The notes: generated from the sequence alone by a model not told the origin. Shown: positions 45,904 through 59,519, numbered from the stretch's first letter. The stretch is 64,000 nt of DNA from Artemia franciscana (GCF_032884065.1 NC_088871.1:20968755-21032754); one strand, 5' to 3'. Translations and numbers: made by a program.

Positions 45904-48001
45904 GTAAGAAATCTAAAGTTAAAAGAAATATGGACTACGATATTTTAGTTAACTCCAGGGTCATACCCAGGATTTTTTTTCAGGGGGGGGAGATATTGCC
46001 AAAAAATTCTTCCCGTGGATATGCATTACATATAGTTTACATGTATTTTTGCTAATCTTATGCGTGTCGGACTTTTTTTTTTGGGGGGGGGGGGGTAAAC
46101 TGGGTATCCCCCCCTCAAAATACACCCGGATGTGGCCATGGTTGACGGCTTCTATTTTGCAAGAACAGTTCGGGCCTAAACCTATGCGTAGGGATTAAGA
46201 ACCTGTTTTGTAACAATGACAAAAATAGCCATTTTAACTTTTCTGTTACTTACAAATTTATTTAGTCATTTAATCATTATGTTAGCACAGAAAAGCAAAA
46301 CTGATGTCTTTGATTTAAAGGAAGGGGGAGTAATCAAGGAGTTTCACTCTGGAATATAATCTGGAACAAAAATTGTTTTAAGTCTGAATTTTACAAATGA
46401 AATAAATATGGTATTTAAATACCTGCATACATGTTTTCATGTAGGGTAATTCCCTTTAAGACTAGTCCAAAAAACTCCCACCTGTCCCTATCTTTCAGAA
46501 AGATTGAAAATCTTTGGCTTTTTTGTGGCAGCCACCTGTATTTGTGTATGATTTTTGAATTATGAAATCAGATTTGATGGATATAATAAATAGTCATTTA
46601 AAATAAAACCAAGTATGCTCCTTTATGACATTTATTTATTTTGTTTTTTTTAGGAAGTAGTCAACTTTTTAGAGGCTACATTGTTTTGCGTTTGCTAAAA
46701 TTCCGAGCCTTCTTTGTAAATAATTAGTTTTCTTGGAATGGCTGAGATGCTGGGGGTTGACATTTTGAACTTAATATGTATTAACAGCTCAACTTGATAG
46801 TAAGAATTGACTAGCGGGTAGGGCAAGTAACAGCAAAAAGGACAATTATGACTCCGAACAGTTACATTTATGCATCATGTGTATGGATATGATTCCTGCT
46901 TTTTGCTCGGGCCACCTAAACTCAATTGGCGCGACTCCAGTGGATCTAAAATAGGGCTACGTGTTTCCGTTGAACAACAGCTAACTTTAAAAAGAAGGTT
47001 TGTTTACATATTAGAATAGAATTTAATTTAGAAATTTCTTTCACAGCATGTCTGCCAAATTTGAATTTAACGTCACAAACTGGGGGTCAAGGTCGTTCCA
47101 GCAAAATCGTTCAGGCCTCCCTCCTTTTGGATTGGAGTATATAGCTCAGCTTCCAGCACGACGGGTAACATCTGGAATTACTAATATCATTGAAAATACT
47201 AACAAGGGGTGTTGATAGTTTATCAGGAATGCTTTTATTAGATCAGTGGGACATAAGCTTGTTTTTTTTTTCAGTTTCTTTAATTTTTTCTTTTTTTTTT
47301 CGCTGGAATTTTCAGGATTTAATCTTTAAGAGTTTCAGGGATTAGATGGTTTTCCAAGAGAAAGGGGAATGTTCGCACAATATTAGCTAGGTGTTTATCA
47401 AGGTCCGTGGCTGTCTTTCTGTGGCTATTCATAGGAGAAAACGCCTAGAAACGAGTACTTACCTAACGCCTAACTTTTTTTGGTTGTACACATCCATGTG
47501 GATCCCTCTCCCTGAGAGTATCCAGGAAGCATCCGTCTAGTCCCATAACTTGACTCTCTCTTGCAAAAGCTCAACAGAAGTTAAAAAATTGCATGAACGC
47601 ATTACGTATGCATAAAAAAGGAAACTCAGTTTGCCTATTCAGTTGCAGTTTCACAACCACAATTTATTTAGTCTGGTATCCCTTAATATGTGCTCGTGTT
47701 GATTTTTTATTGGTTATTTCTTTGTTTCTTTGTTGTTGTTCTTTTTGCTTCTTTTTTTTTACATGATTGTTCCTTTCATATATGATTAGAAAATGTGAAT
47801 TCAGCTATTTGAGATTTTTATATCTTTAAAAACAGATTTAAGAAATTGCTATCTATAGGTGCATGTAGTGGAGAGGGATCGGAAACACAAAAACATTCAT
47901 GGCCATTATTATCTCAGGGGAAAGGGTCTTGTAATAGATTTCTTACCTCTTACTCTTACGTTAAATTATTTGTTTGTCTAATGAAGTTTCGTTAATTTTA
48001 G
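45904..48001 (+). other. Contactin intron 1
   Basis: GT-AG intron of 2.1 kb. It starts with a MITE-like repeat (45956-46140). The remainder shows no recognisable gene. Confidence 0.8.
45956..46140. mobile_element. Short MITE-like repeat
   Basis: The ends 'cagggtcatacccagg' and the reverse complement 'catggccacatccggg' are imperfect inverted repeats, with T and G runs inside. A second element with similar ends is at 56062-56224. Target duplications were not defined. Confidence 0.45.
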
Positions 48002-48980
48002 GTCCGCTTGGAAGATCGAGGGGAATATGTGTGTCGAGCAACTAACAACAAGCTGTCAGAAGAGGCATCTGTAACAATTAGCATTCAATCTCGACCTATA
48101 TTTACTGTACCTCTAGGTGACATGCACATGGATGCTGGAGAGGATTTAGTTTGGACTTGTGAAGCCTTTGGGATACCTGAAGTCTCTTACTCGTGGTACC
48201 GTAACGGCGTCCTACTCAACGCAACAAAACTGGACTTTCGTGACGCATCTCGATACGAAGTCCGTGACAATGTCTTGGTCATAAGAAATTTAGACCCACA
48301 AAGGGATCCAGCCATGTACATGTGCAAAGCAACCAATCAGTTGGCTGAGAGGTATAGCTCAGGTCAGCTTAGGGTTTTAGTCTTGAAACCTAGTTTTAAG
48401 AAACGTCCTCTTCCAACTCGCATCTATGCTGCCGAGGGTGGCAACGTTACTATTAAGTGTAGACCAGAGGCTGCCCCACGACCAAAGATTACGTGGCGAA
48501 AAGATGAATTTCTCGTGAGCAGCGGTGGACTTCGAACGGTTTTGAACAGTGGAAGTCTTTTCATACGGTCAATTTCAAAATCAGATGAAGGAAATTATTC
48601 ATGTACAGCTGAGAATAAATATGGAATGGATGAAACTTATGGTCGTCTGGTTGTTTTACGCGGGCCCGTTTTTCGTGAGCAGCCTCCATCTCGTATGGTA
48701 TCATTTGTCAACAAACGGGAGGTGCTGAAATGTAATGCTGTAGCCGACCCATCACTTGACCTTGCTTATATTTGGAGGCATAATGGCGTTAGAATTAAGT
48801 TTAAAACACCATTTGACCCAGTAATAGATCATTATACAGGAACCATAGATGGGAGGATACTTGAAATCCATAATATAACCTACGCGCAAGGTGGAACCTA
48901 CGAATGTGTCGCGAAAACATCAGTTGGGAGCATATCGGCCTTCTCTGAACTTGTGGTTCTTGGCCCCCCAGGCCCCCCAG
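48002..48980 (+). CDS. Cont: Contactin homologue, exon with end of Ig3 and Ig4-Ig6
   Basis: The exon opens in phase 0 with V-R-L-E-D-R-G-E-Y-V-C, completing Ig3. It then encodes Ig4 (DLVWTCEAFG to MYMCKATN), Ig5 (NVTIKCRPEA to YSCTAENKYG) and Ig6 (VLKCNAVADP to YECVAKTSVG). Each has the paired cysteines and the tryptophan of an Ig I-set fold. It ends with a Gly-Pro-Pro hinge typical before the first FN3 domain, and a phase-1 GT donor at 48981. Six Ig domains is the number expected for contactins. No frame damage. Confidence 0.95.
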
Positions 48981-51900
48981 GTTTGTATATTCTTAAATGC
49001 TTAAAATACGTATACTTTATTTTATTGGTGCCTAGTCACAATTTTGGGAATGCTAGATGATTTATACATGGGAGATAAATCTAAATAAGTGTATTGTAAG
49101 GCCCCAAGTTTCTATTATTTTTTTCAGAGGATTTCCACACAAATTTTAGGGAAACAAGCTCCCCCTCCAACTGGGATGTATTCTTTTTTTCAGGTTTGTA
49201 AAAAATGAATTTTTATTAAAAGATACTAACGTTAAATCCAGAGAAAATTGTTCTCCAGTTAATTCGTATTAAGAGGGGAAATCTTTCATATTTCATATTA
49301 AATAATGTCCCAAGTCCCTATTGTTTTTTCATCAAGTATCCCGGCTGTTGGTATTATTTACCTAGTTTTGTGAAAAAATTCTCCGATAAAGCACTTTTGG
49401 AATATGCATACATATTTTAGAGCAGAATTATTCAGTATCAAAAATGTTGAAAGAATTCCTTTAGAAAATTTAGTATTTCTTGGTTAAACATTTAAATTCA
49501 ATAGTTTATAGAGAATAAGGTTAGAAAAATATATCGTATTGTTTGTTAAGTATAATTTTTTGAATTGAAGTAAAATTGTGTACTGTCTTTAAATATTTTC
49601 TCTTTGGGGGGTGGCTGGAACCTCTATCCGTCTTTCTTTACGCGTTTCCTTGGTCCAGAGACACTCTTACTTTGCCAAAAGCATTTATACTTGATCAAAG
49701 AACGGGTAACCCTATTCTAGGAAGGTGAGCTTTAACTGAATTTATCTAATCATTCGTAATGAAATCATTGATTATCTTACTTGTGCATGGAAATTGTTCG
49801 AATTATTGTTTTTTATCTTTTCTTCCCTTTTTGTTTTTACTATTTGTTTCAAATATTATATTTCTATGTTAAAGATAAAATTTCTTTGTGCAAAAGTAGC
49901 CCTACAATTCCTCTATGTAATAAATAAATAAAATTTACTCCACAGTCGGTGACGCCTGACGAAATCAACGTAGAACTTTTATAAGTTGGTAAAAGATTAG
50001 AAAGGAAGCAAGGCAGAATGTTATAAGTTATTATTTATGTTTGGCACTTATGGCAGTTTCCTTTCAGTTTCTTGATAATATACACAATATATTTATTTAT
50101 TTTATCGAAGGAAGTTGCGGTTTTGTTGACAGTTATAGAGGGCAGTCTGACAAAGGAAAAAAAGAAAGCAGGAAAGTGTGCTTTGCAGATATGATGAAAT
50201 CAAATCTTTCAAGGATGCAAAGAGTTCTTCATCATTTCAAGGTTTTCTTTCCCTCTCCCTTTTTCGGAATTATTGACTTGGCAGATTTTTTAGTTTTAGC
50301 TTAAATGCATCCTTGAAAACCAAAAACCTTACTGAACTTCATTACTACTAACAACTCACTGCAGCACCAAGCCACTTGAGACCAATACTGCTGCGTACAA
50401 TCCATCGTCCTAGTCTATTCAAAGCTTCAATCTTTACACCTTCCCATGCAGTTCCGAATTCCTTGAAGTTCTTCCTCATGACCTGTTCTCGCCCCATTTG
50501 GAACTATCAGCATTTCATTTGGCCAAAAAGCTCAATCTTTTGCAAAATTTCATCATTAAGATGACATCTTACGGATGTTTAGCCATTTATGATACCTAGC
50601 CATTTCAAGCTTTCCTTCTTTGCATCCTTAGAATGTCATATTAGAGCATGTTTTTATTACAGTTTATTATTTGATTTACTTTCAGTCAAACAAGTGCCCA
50701 TTATTATTCTTAAACAATAAACATTTGACAAATCTTCTTTCACCTTTCGAAGACCCTGCGTTTCAGATGCATACTTGATTGTTGTCATTTGTTTGGCCTC
50801 CAATATTCTCGTCATATTTTTTTTTTTACTATGGAAAAACAATCCGGAGCCTTGGCTATTCTATGCTTACATCTTCAACGCATCTACCATCTTAACGAAT
50901 AATACTGCCCAGGTAAGTGAAGCTATCCCCTTGACCGATTTTCCTTCACCTCGGCGCCCATCATACTCCTAATCTAAACGACTAAGTCATCTTAAAATTA
51001 ATTTTCAAAGTGAATTTCGTGCTCCTAACTCTCAAAACCTAAATGAATTCCTTCATTTTGTGAAGATTTTCAATAGCCCACTCAATTCATCTGCCTAATC
51101 CAAGCCATGAATTGTTTTACCTTCCCATTTGATTGTATGCTTTGCCATAGCATACCGTGTTTCTTAGGACATAGTCCTTTAGTATATTCCGTAAGGATGA
51201 GGAACGACACAACCCTGCTCAACTCCCTATGCAACACCAAACCAACTATTAATCTCACTTCCTAACTCACCGGTGCTATTATTCTCGTCCATCGGTGTTT
51301 AGTTCAAGTTTTTCTAAAATCACCAGGTACTTCATCTTCTTCAAAAACCATATCTACAATGTTCAGTAATAACTATCAGCACTACACTCACATAAATTTT
51401 TTTCCAAATAAATGCAGTAGAGAAATTTATATTTTTGTAGTGACCCATAGATTGTTTACTATAAAAAGTAAAAAAAAACTGTACAATTTTAGATATGTAA
51501 CTTATACGTTTGGCATAAATAGAATAACAGATTGCCTTTAGAATATCTGCACCCTCTGAGGCACTAAATTATTCGGTGTGTCGTATCATTTTTAAAGACT
51601 GGTTACAGCCCACACTGAGACAATATCCAACACGTGTCATAAAATCTTAAATAACAAAACCTAGTTTTGCGCGACTGATGATGTAAGCTAGAAACTACTT
51701 GATAATAATGTAGTAAATATAAAAATATGTTTGTTTTAGGGTAAAATAGAGTTTGGATTGTCAGTTAACTTTAATCTTTTGAAGGAACCGAACTCTATCA
51801 AATTTATTGAAAATAGTTACTGAAGTTTGTACATGCTTCGACAATAATTTAAATGTTAATGATGAAAGGTGTGTAAATAAATTTTTTTTTTTTTTTGCTT

Positions 51901-52722
51901 TATATTATAGTCTGAACTTTGTAACTTAAATCATCAATTTTGGAAAACACTCTGTTATTCAGTAAGTCATATACATTATATTAGTTTTCCAGTTGGCTTT
52001 TGAGAGGATGAATGTAAAAATAAAATATATTCAATTTAGAAGCTGAGTATCGCATATTCAAAATGTGCAGTTTTTATGAACGTTTTACAGTGACCGGCTT
52101 TTTTGAGTTTTCAAGGACATATGTTTTTAGCCTCAAGGACCTTTTTGAGCTAGAACTAGAAAATTTGTCTAGCTAATGAATTTGAACAAGGGAGAGGGAA
52201 AGTGGGAAGATTTGGGTAATTCATCTTTTTTATTCTTCTTCATTAGTCAGTCTGTCTTCTAAAACTGTAATCCCCGAAAAGTTTTTAATAGGTGACAAAG
52301 CTGTAGCATCAAAAGCTAGTAATTACCAGAGAATATAAGCTTCTTGTGCAAAGTTTTTTGTTTTTTTTTTAAGCTCATTTGTTTTCTCCATTACATGATA
52401 AGAAATTGAAAATTCGTGTCTTCATCCCCGAAAAATTACTAATTTAGCATTTTTATTCGTTCTTTCCCATCTTAAAGTGGAAAAGGCTAAAAGAAAGGCC
52501 AAATTTATTTGACCTATGAAGTGTCTCTACCAAAGATTATAGCCTACTTGAGAGATAAAACTATTGCCAAAAAGCAACGAACCTGATAAAACACTAGTGC
52601 CAAGGGCTGGATAATGATCTCTGATAGAATAAAAACATTTTAGCTATCATTTGGGCTATGTTGCAACTTTTAGTCGCATGTACGCATTCTATTTTATTTA
52701 ATGTTTGTTACTTTTTTCCCAG
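48981..52722 (+). other. Contactin intron 2
   Basis: 3.7-kb GT-AG intron. It contains the RTE-like LINE remnant at 50340-51260; the remainder is unrecognised AT-rich sequence. Confidence 0.8.
50340..51260 (-). pseudogene. RTE-like LINE, 3' part (decayed, third copy)
   Basis: The left end 'aactcactgcagcaccaag' is shared with 42777. The minus strand near 50842-50657 reads TRILEAKQMTTIKYASETQGLRK followed by RIIMGTCLTESKSNNKL, which continue the family after the segment best seen at 43290-43631. Further minus-strand traces of RT sequence extend to about 51260. Frames are broken. Confidence 0.75.
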
Positions 52723-52978
52723 GTGGTGTTCAAGTCATTGCTACTACAGCAAACTCTGCAGTTCTTCGTTGGACAGACGGTGGGTCAAATGGTGCCACTA
52801 TTCAATTCTACATGATTCAGCTTCGAACAGCGTTTAATCAAACTTGGAGATCTATTGCAGAGAATATCACAGCCAAAGAGATTAATAGGGCATTTAGTAG
52901 ACGTGAAGCAGAAATCACTGGTTTACTATCCCCGTTTGTTACTTATGAGTTTCGAATTGCGGCAGCTAATAAAGCAGG
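52723..52978 (+). CDS. Cont: Contactin homologue, exon with first FN3 domain
   Basis: The exon follows TTTTTTCCCAG and completes the phase-1 Gly codon. It encodes most of FN3-1: G-V-Q-V-I-A-T-T-A-N-S-A-V-L-R-W through YEFRIAAANKAG, with the tryptophan in strand B and the Tyr-x-Phe-Arg strand F signature. It ends in phase 2; the split Gly is completed at 54399 to give the GYGPFS turn typical of the FN3 end. Frame intact. Confidence 0.95.
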
Positions 52979-54398
52979 GTATTCTTTATCTTATTTTTTT
53001 TCAAAATTTTGTTGTTGGATTTAATGATCCGTTAAAAACCTTTTAAATCAGTCAAAGGCCGTTGCCAAGTCAATTAAAACCCATTGACCTTCTCTGATCT
53101 GTAGTTTATCAGATTGGAGTTCCCTTCATTATTATTGCTGTTTTTTTTTTTTTTTTGGTCGTTTGTGATTCCTCATTTTTTTACATATAATTTTTTCTAT
53201 TTAGATTTAATGACCCGTTAAAAACCTTGTAAATCAGTCAAAGGCCTTTGCCAAGTCAATTAAAACCCTTTGACCTTCTCTGATCTGTAGTTTATCAGAT
53301 TTGAGTTTCCTTCATTATTATTGTTTTTGTTGTTTTTTTGTCGTTTATGATTCCTCATTTTTTTACATATAATTTTTTCTGTTTAGTTTTAATGATCCGT
53401 TAAGAACCTTTTAAATCAGTCAAAGGCCCTTGCCAAGTCAATTAAAACCCTTTGATCTTCTCTGATCTGTAGTTTATCAGATTTGAGTTTCCTTCATTAG
53501 TATTGGTTTGTTTTGTTTTTTTTTCGTTTGTGATTCCTCATTTTTCTACATATAATTTTTTCTATTTATTTACAATCCAATCTAATGCTTTCTTCTTCTT
53601 TTTTGTCTCATATTTTCTGTTGATAAAGACTTCCGGATGTGAAACCGAAATATTAGGGTTTTTATTAGTGCATGTGTACCTGAAAAAATTTCAGGGTTCT
53701 AAGAAATCCTTTTTGTCTTAGATCAAACGGTCGTGGGATCCAAGGAATTTCTTGCCTTTAATGATAAGTGGCTGTGGACCCAATATGGCCGTAAATTTAA
53801 CCGTATTTCTGGCACCAGGTTCCCGTGTAGCTTTGGAGCTGCAACTATGACCAATAAATCACAGTTGCAGAGCAATACAAAGACAGTTTTGATCGGAGTG
53901 GAATCAAATGCTCAAAAGGTGCAACTAAGCACTGAGAAATTTGATTTAGATCCAATAGACCTCTCTTATGGACTCGGAAGGGCTCTCTTGTAGCCCTTGC
54001 CCAATATGATCCAATGCCGATCATTAGTTAAAAAGCTGGTCTTTTTACTAAATCTACATTATCAGGCTAAAAAATAGATTACAAAAAAAAACGTTGATTA
54101 GGTAAAGAGAATGAATTAAGAAAAATTAATTTTATTCTGTGAATCATTATAGTATTTGCGAGAACATTTTCAGTGTCATTCCTTCTCGTTTGACATCAGT
54201 TTTGGCAGACTATACTCTTCGCCCTTTATTTCCAGGATGAGTTCATAATCAGAATTTATGCATCCTTGTTTTGTTATGGATGTACATTGACTATAAGCTT
54301 GTTGCCTTTGTCCTTCTGGACGCTAATGTACGATCAAAGCAGTAAGCAAACGTCCTCCTTTCAAGAATTATGCATCAGTTATTTTATTTTACTTTTAG
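52979..54398 (+). other. Contactin intron 3
   Basis: 1.4-kb intron whose first third is a 183-bp tandem repeat (53018-53572). Confidence 0.85.
53018..53572. repeat. About 184-bp tandem repeat, three copies
   Basis: Units start with 'tttaatga(t/c)ccgttaa' at about 53020, 53206 and 53389. Copies are highly similar, differing mainly in the length of an internal T run. The array begins only 40 bp after the 5' splice site of the FN3-1 exon. Confidence 0.93.
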
Positions 54399-54658
54399 AT
54401 ATGGTCCTTTTTCACTGCCATCACCACAATCGAGAACACTGCCCAATAAACCATATGCAGCACCCCGGAATGTGGGTGGTGGTGGTGGTAAAACAGGAGA
54501 CCTCTCGATTACCTGGACAAGACTTGATAGAGAAGAAGAAAATGCCCCTGGAGTTTACTATAAAGTATTTTGGAGGCGTTTGGCTGGAGATAATCCTTTG
54601 GAAATCCCTGAAGAGAAGGAATTTTCAAGTGCTGTTGTTAAAGATACGAGAAATATAG
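54399..54658 (+). CDS. Cont: Contactin homologue, exon with end of FN3-1 and start of FN3-2
   Basis: The exon follows ACTTTTAG, completes the Gly of GYGPFS, and encodes the linker and the first half of FN3-2: APRNVGGGGGKTGDLSITW with its strand-B tryptophan, then YYKVFWRR in strand C. A run of five glycines in the A-B region is a local oddity. It ends in phase 1 at 54658. Confidence 0.93.
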
Positions 54659-57600
54659 GTATTTTTCTTTATTTTTCTTTCCGCTTGGCCAAGTCACAGA
54701 AATAAGAAGTAATGTTAGTTATACTGAATAACTACTAAGTATCTCTTTGAATGGAAACATGAAACTGACTAGTGCTTAATAATAATAATTATACAAATTA
54801 TTCCCATTTCATGGCACATTTTTAGTATGTTGAGCATTCCAAACTGTGATAAAAGTACAGTAGGCTACTTCCAACTATTTGGTTAACAAAAAGAAAACTA
54901 CCAAGGCTATGATTAAAAACTAAATTGTGCTCTTAATGTTATAACAGAAGCGGTAATACTGCGTATCTGAGGTTTGTATAAATAGTATAGCTGAAGCTCT
55001 TTAGTACAGATAGAATTACTGTGTTTGTCTCAAACCGTCATACGACCTAGTATGGATCCATGAACGGCTTTGTGGAAACGATGGATGATGATGGTGATAG
55101 CTTTTTTCAGCACTAGCTGAATCAGGGGCGCGGGCTAATGATTTTTATCTACTTTCTGTGCTAAAAATGCTATTCTTTTTTTATCTGAACAAAATTACGA
55201 AAATATAGCTTCATAAATGTCTGACAACATTGCAATAGAGAATTAGTCAGAAGTTTCGATATATAAGAAACATAAACTTTTTGGACAACCTTGTTTTATT
55301 TGGTCAATATGTACTGTATGATTTTGCTCTGCGAAAATTTGTTCTACATAATATTTCCTCACACATTTATATTGCATAAATTTTTAAGGCTGGTCAAATA
55401 CTATAATATTTTCCTAGGTATGATCGTAGTGACCTTACCCACCCTCCAAAGTTACCCTACCCTGTAGATTCCTTGTCAATTTGAAAGCGCATAACTATCA
55501 AAATGTTTGCAAAGAATGACTTCCTGTGAAGCACCTCTGTGGAATACGTTTGATCAATATTTGAAAATTAGTCTTCCACTCATAGAGAAGCACTAGTTAT
55601 ATCAGATGAACAGAGTGAAAAATGTCATTGTGACATCAGATACGCGGTGCAATGCATGGTGCAAAAAGCAATTCTCATTGATTTATGTTGCTCAAATTGT
55701 CAAGAATGATCAAGACCAAAAAAGAATGAACAAAAACAATCGTATTTTTCAAATGTAATTACAAATTTTGATTGACACTATTAGCTTATGGCCTAATAAT
55801 GTTGGCTAGTGAAAGCCATTTTGCCAATAGGACGCTATTTATAGCATTGATCTACTTAAATCGAAAGTAAATTTTACGTATATGAAAGTAAACCACAAGT
55901 AAATTTTAAGCCGAAGGAAACATAAGCCAACATCGTTAATGAATTTAAGAATATAAAGAGGACATCTTTGAAACATATACATCCTCTTCTGGATTATTTC
56001 AGGTTTTTAGTCAGTCCTAGGTTATATTGTTTCCACAATCCGTAAGAGCATTAGCCATGTGCAGGGTCGCATCGAGGATTTCTTTGCATGGGGTTTTACA
56101 AAACGATTTTTTTTTTCGGGAGCACCAGAAATTTGTTTTTATTCATTTTAGCTACGCTTTTACGAGTCAGACAAATATTTTGGGAGGGGTTCTAACCCCC
56201 TAACCCCCCTGGATACGGCCTTGACCACGTGGGTTGTGTTATTTCAACGCAAAGATCTTGCTAATAAACAAAGGAAGAAGCATCCATTTCTTTGCAAAAT
56301 GCAAAACGAAGTGGTTTTTCGTAGCCCTAAGCTCTGTGTAAATATTAGGTTAGACGGGCCCCCAATCCCATGTTTTCTAAAGTATCAAGGACAATGGAAA
56401 TAAAATCTGATCATCTTAATTGGTTAAGCTGATTAAGTAGGAACTATACACATCTTAAAAAACGAGAAAAAATCAAGAGTTCACATTCTGACAGATAAAA
56501 CTTTCATATGTAGCTACGCGGTTTTCGGTAGTAGAGGGGACCATATTCAAACAAAGGAATTATCGGCAAAAATCTACACCGAAAATAACATATGAGACCT
56601 AACAGCTAAGAAGACTTAGCTTTCCTTTGAAGGAATCAAGCCTGGGGAATCAAAGATTTCAATATTTCAATTCTTATGAATGAGTTAAATTGAACTAATT
56701 TTTAATCAAAATTGAACTAGGTTTTGGTTGAATTCTGCGTATGTTTGAATTCCCACTTGTCACTGTTAAACGTGGCAATGTCGACAAGAAAAGAAAATTG
56801 CAGTTTCCAAGTATAGATAGACAGAAGGTGGGTCTGGGTGGGGGGATCTTTTCCTGTGATGAAAGTTCAAAAATGGAGAAAGTGACATGAGGAATAAAGA
56901 ACACAATAGAGGCAGAATAAAGCCTTTTGAGTTTGCAGCGATTATATAGGTGTTTTTCAAATAGAAGTATTCCAAATGGTGCGTCTGCGTATTATCAATA
57001 TTCGCATCTATATTTATTTGTGTCTTTTATAACATGGCATGCACGCAGGTCCAGTCTGTAGGCAGCTTGTAATATACTACCAAGAGGAAGCGCTCTACTC
57101 CTCAAAAGTGAGGTTTTAGGCACAAGCATCTAAGACTCTACCGGTACACTAGACCCATGACTCAAAACCCAACTATATTGAACTTTATAATACTCTTTCA
57201 TACTATTCTTTCTCATATATAAAGATTGAATCTTCCTTTTTAGTAAAAAAAAAAGAAAAAACCTCAAAACTTAACGTACTTAAGTTGGTCTAACATGGGT
57301 TAGATGATTCTACCCTTCTGTGCACAGATAAGTAATGTAATGGACCTTTTACCGGTACATACTACTAACTACAATTGTTTTTATTGATTCGGAAAATTCA
57401 GAACGAGAGCTGAGAATTTATTCTCACTAACTTTTATGTATCTAGGTGAAGCTTTAGTTGTATTGTCATCAAGAATATTAAACACACAGCTCTTTTATAT
57501 ATATTTTTTTTAAAGCCTCTGGGACAGACATCATTTACGAATCACATTATTAATCCTACTTTAACACAACTAGAACAAGGGTTTTTCAATTATTTGGTAC

Positions 57601-57982
57601 TTCAAGGCTGTTGTGTATGGCATCAAGGAGACTTGTTAAATATTGACAGATGAAAGTGTATTTGATATTTCCTAACTTTTATCATTTATAAGGAGTATAA
57701 ATTTTTTCTTTAAGCAAATCTGTTGGAAATTTCAGAGGAAACTACAGGTTGAAGACTTTCAAAATCTTCGTCTTTCTTTTTATTGGTATGACGTAGCTTT
57801 GCTTCCGCGGATTAGCTTAAAGATGCTATCAAGGAGGTGGGTCGTTTATTGTAAAAAGCCTCGAGTAATTTAGGAGAAATATCCAATCAGAAGTTTCTAA
57901 TTTTTTTTTTTAAGAAGTGATTTCTCCTCCAATTTCAGAACGGTCATTTTTGCCTTAAACTCATCCATTATTTATGTTATAG
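54659..57982 (+). other. Contactin intron 4
   Basis: 3.3-kb GT-AG intron. A MITE-like repeat lies at 56062-56224; no other feature is recognised. Confidence 0.8.
56062..56224. mobile_element. Short MITE-like repeat
   Basis: The left end 'cagggtcgcatcgagg' and right end (reverse complement 'caaggccgtatccagg') agree at about 12 of 16 positions. It is similar in kind to 45956-46140. Confidence 0.45.
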
Positions 57983-58236
57983 GACGTTTTGTCGTGACTG
58001 TCGACAGGAATCGAAAATACTATTATACAAAATACGAGGTTAAAGTTCAAGCTATCAACGAAATGGGTAAAGGTCCTGAGTCGAAGCCGGCTGTAATTTA
58101 TTCAGCGGAAGACATGCCGCAAGTGGCTCCATCTCGTGTTGTTGCACGGGCTTTCAACTCGACAGCTCTGAACGTTAGCTGGACTCAAATGGACAATTCT
58201 CGCGTCAAGATGAGAGGAAAATTGATCGGTTTTAGG
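57983..58236 (+). CDS. Cont: Contactin homologue, exon with end of FN3-2 and start of FN3-3
   Basis: The exon completes the phase-1 Gly codon and encodes the end of FN3-2 (YTKYEVKVQAINEMGKGPES, the conserved Tyr and Gly-Pro turn). It then starts FN3-3 (APSRVVARAFNSTALNVSW) and ends in phase 0 after L-I-G-F-R at 58236. The next coding exon is 5.2 kb away because a hAT element occupies most of the intron. Confidence 0.95.
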
Positions 58237-58349
58237 GTCAGTTTTTATTTTTTGTTTTTTACCATTTCTTTCGAATCTAGCTACTTGACCAGCGCTTTCT
58301 AACATTTTCCTCTTGGTATCACACTATTAGTACCCTAGATTTTTAATGA

Positions 58350-58357
58350 CATTCAGC
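58350..58357. repeat. Left 8-bp target-site duplication (cattcagc)
   Basis: Identical to 61791-61798 and directly abutting the left terminal inverted repeat. Confidence 0.9.
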
Positions 58358-59199
58358 TAGTATTGGGCGATATCTATCGATATTGATATATCGGAGCAAA
58401 TATCGATATCGAATATCCATATCGAAAACAATATTTGAAAATGTTTGAATATTTTCGGCTTTTTCTGCTATCTGCGTCCTGCAGAAAAGATCCAACATAG
58501 AAAATCATTTTGGAAATGGCCAAGAAGAAGAACAATGATGCGTTTAATCCATTGACTCGTACAACCTGATACACAGCATACATACCTGTATCCTTAAGTC
58601 GGTATAGCTGGTTCTCAAAGTAAAAATACGTTTGGTGAGGGGGGACTTTCAAATGTTGCTGAGGACCTGCAAAAGGACTCGGCTGTATAAAATGCCTTCT
58701 AGGCTTATAGGCCTTGATCATATAAAAGAGAATTAGCTTTTTACGCTGATTCCAAATATATAAGATTCATTCAGTTTAATGTTCCCATCAAAAGATACGA
58801 GCCTTAGATTTTCGTGATTTTGATTTTCAAAAATTTCGTGATTTTCGAGAAAGGGGAAAATACCCCAAAATGTCAAGGAATCTTAATAATAATTTATTTT
58901 TATTTTTGACCCGCTACAAAAATCAAAGCGGAGTATCAATAAAAGAAACAAACAAACACTACACAAAACAGAAAAAACAAGAAACTAAAGCAAACGAGTA
59001 AGGCCTCCGTGGGCGGGCAGACACTTATAAGGCAGATATAATGAAAAGTGCACCATCAGTTTCATCATATCATGGAACCCTATCGTATAGATTTCAACCT
59101 CCCTCTCCTCAAAAATATGGAATTTTGTATATTTTTTTTCAGAAGAAAGATCACGGATGCGTGTTTATTTATTCCTTTCTATTTTATTTTTCTTCGCCA

Positions 59200-59480
59200 G
59201 GGTAATCATATCAAACAAATGACCCAAGAACATTGGGAAAGGGATCATTCGAACGAAAATGAAAGTCCTAGTGTCTTTTTAAAGTGACCCAAATATTGTA
59301 GGGTAACTAGCCCCCCTCCCATGCTCTTTTTTCCCTGTGGCCATCCGATCCAAATTTTGGGATATCTATTTTGTTCACCTGAGAATAAAGATCAAATAGC
59401 TGTCCCTCCGGAAATAAGATAACCCCCCTCCACAGCCTGGGGAAAGCGCTTTAAGTTATGAATCTTGCCTGTTGTTTACG
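59200..59480. repeat. Single satellite-like monomer inside the hAT element
   Basis: The order of blocks (a 'gatcattcgaacgaaaatgaaag' type start, 'agggtaactagccccc', 'ccaaattttgggatat', 'ttttgttca', 'gctttaagttatg') mirrors units of the 32580-38290 array with substitutions. Confidence 0.6.
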
Positions 59481-59519
59481 TATAGTATTTTTTATTTGTA
59501 AGTAAACAGGTATTTTTCA

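Noticed and set aside
53733..53993. 86-codon + frame in contactin intron 3
   Set aside because: No recognisable motif and no splice signals in phase with the neighbouring FN3 exons.
54266..54658. 130-codon frame across the fourth contactin exon
   Set aside because: It is out of frame with the FN3 reading and starts in the intron; only the 54399-54658 exon in the contactin frame is supported.
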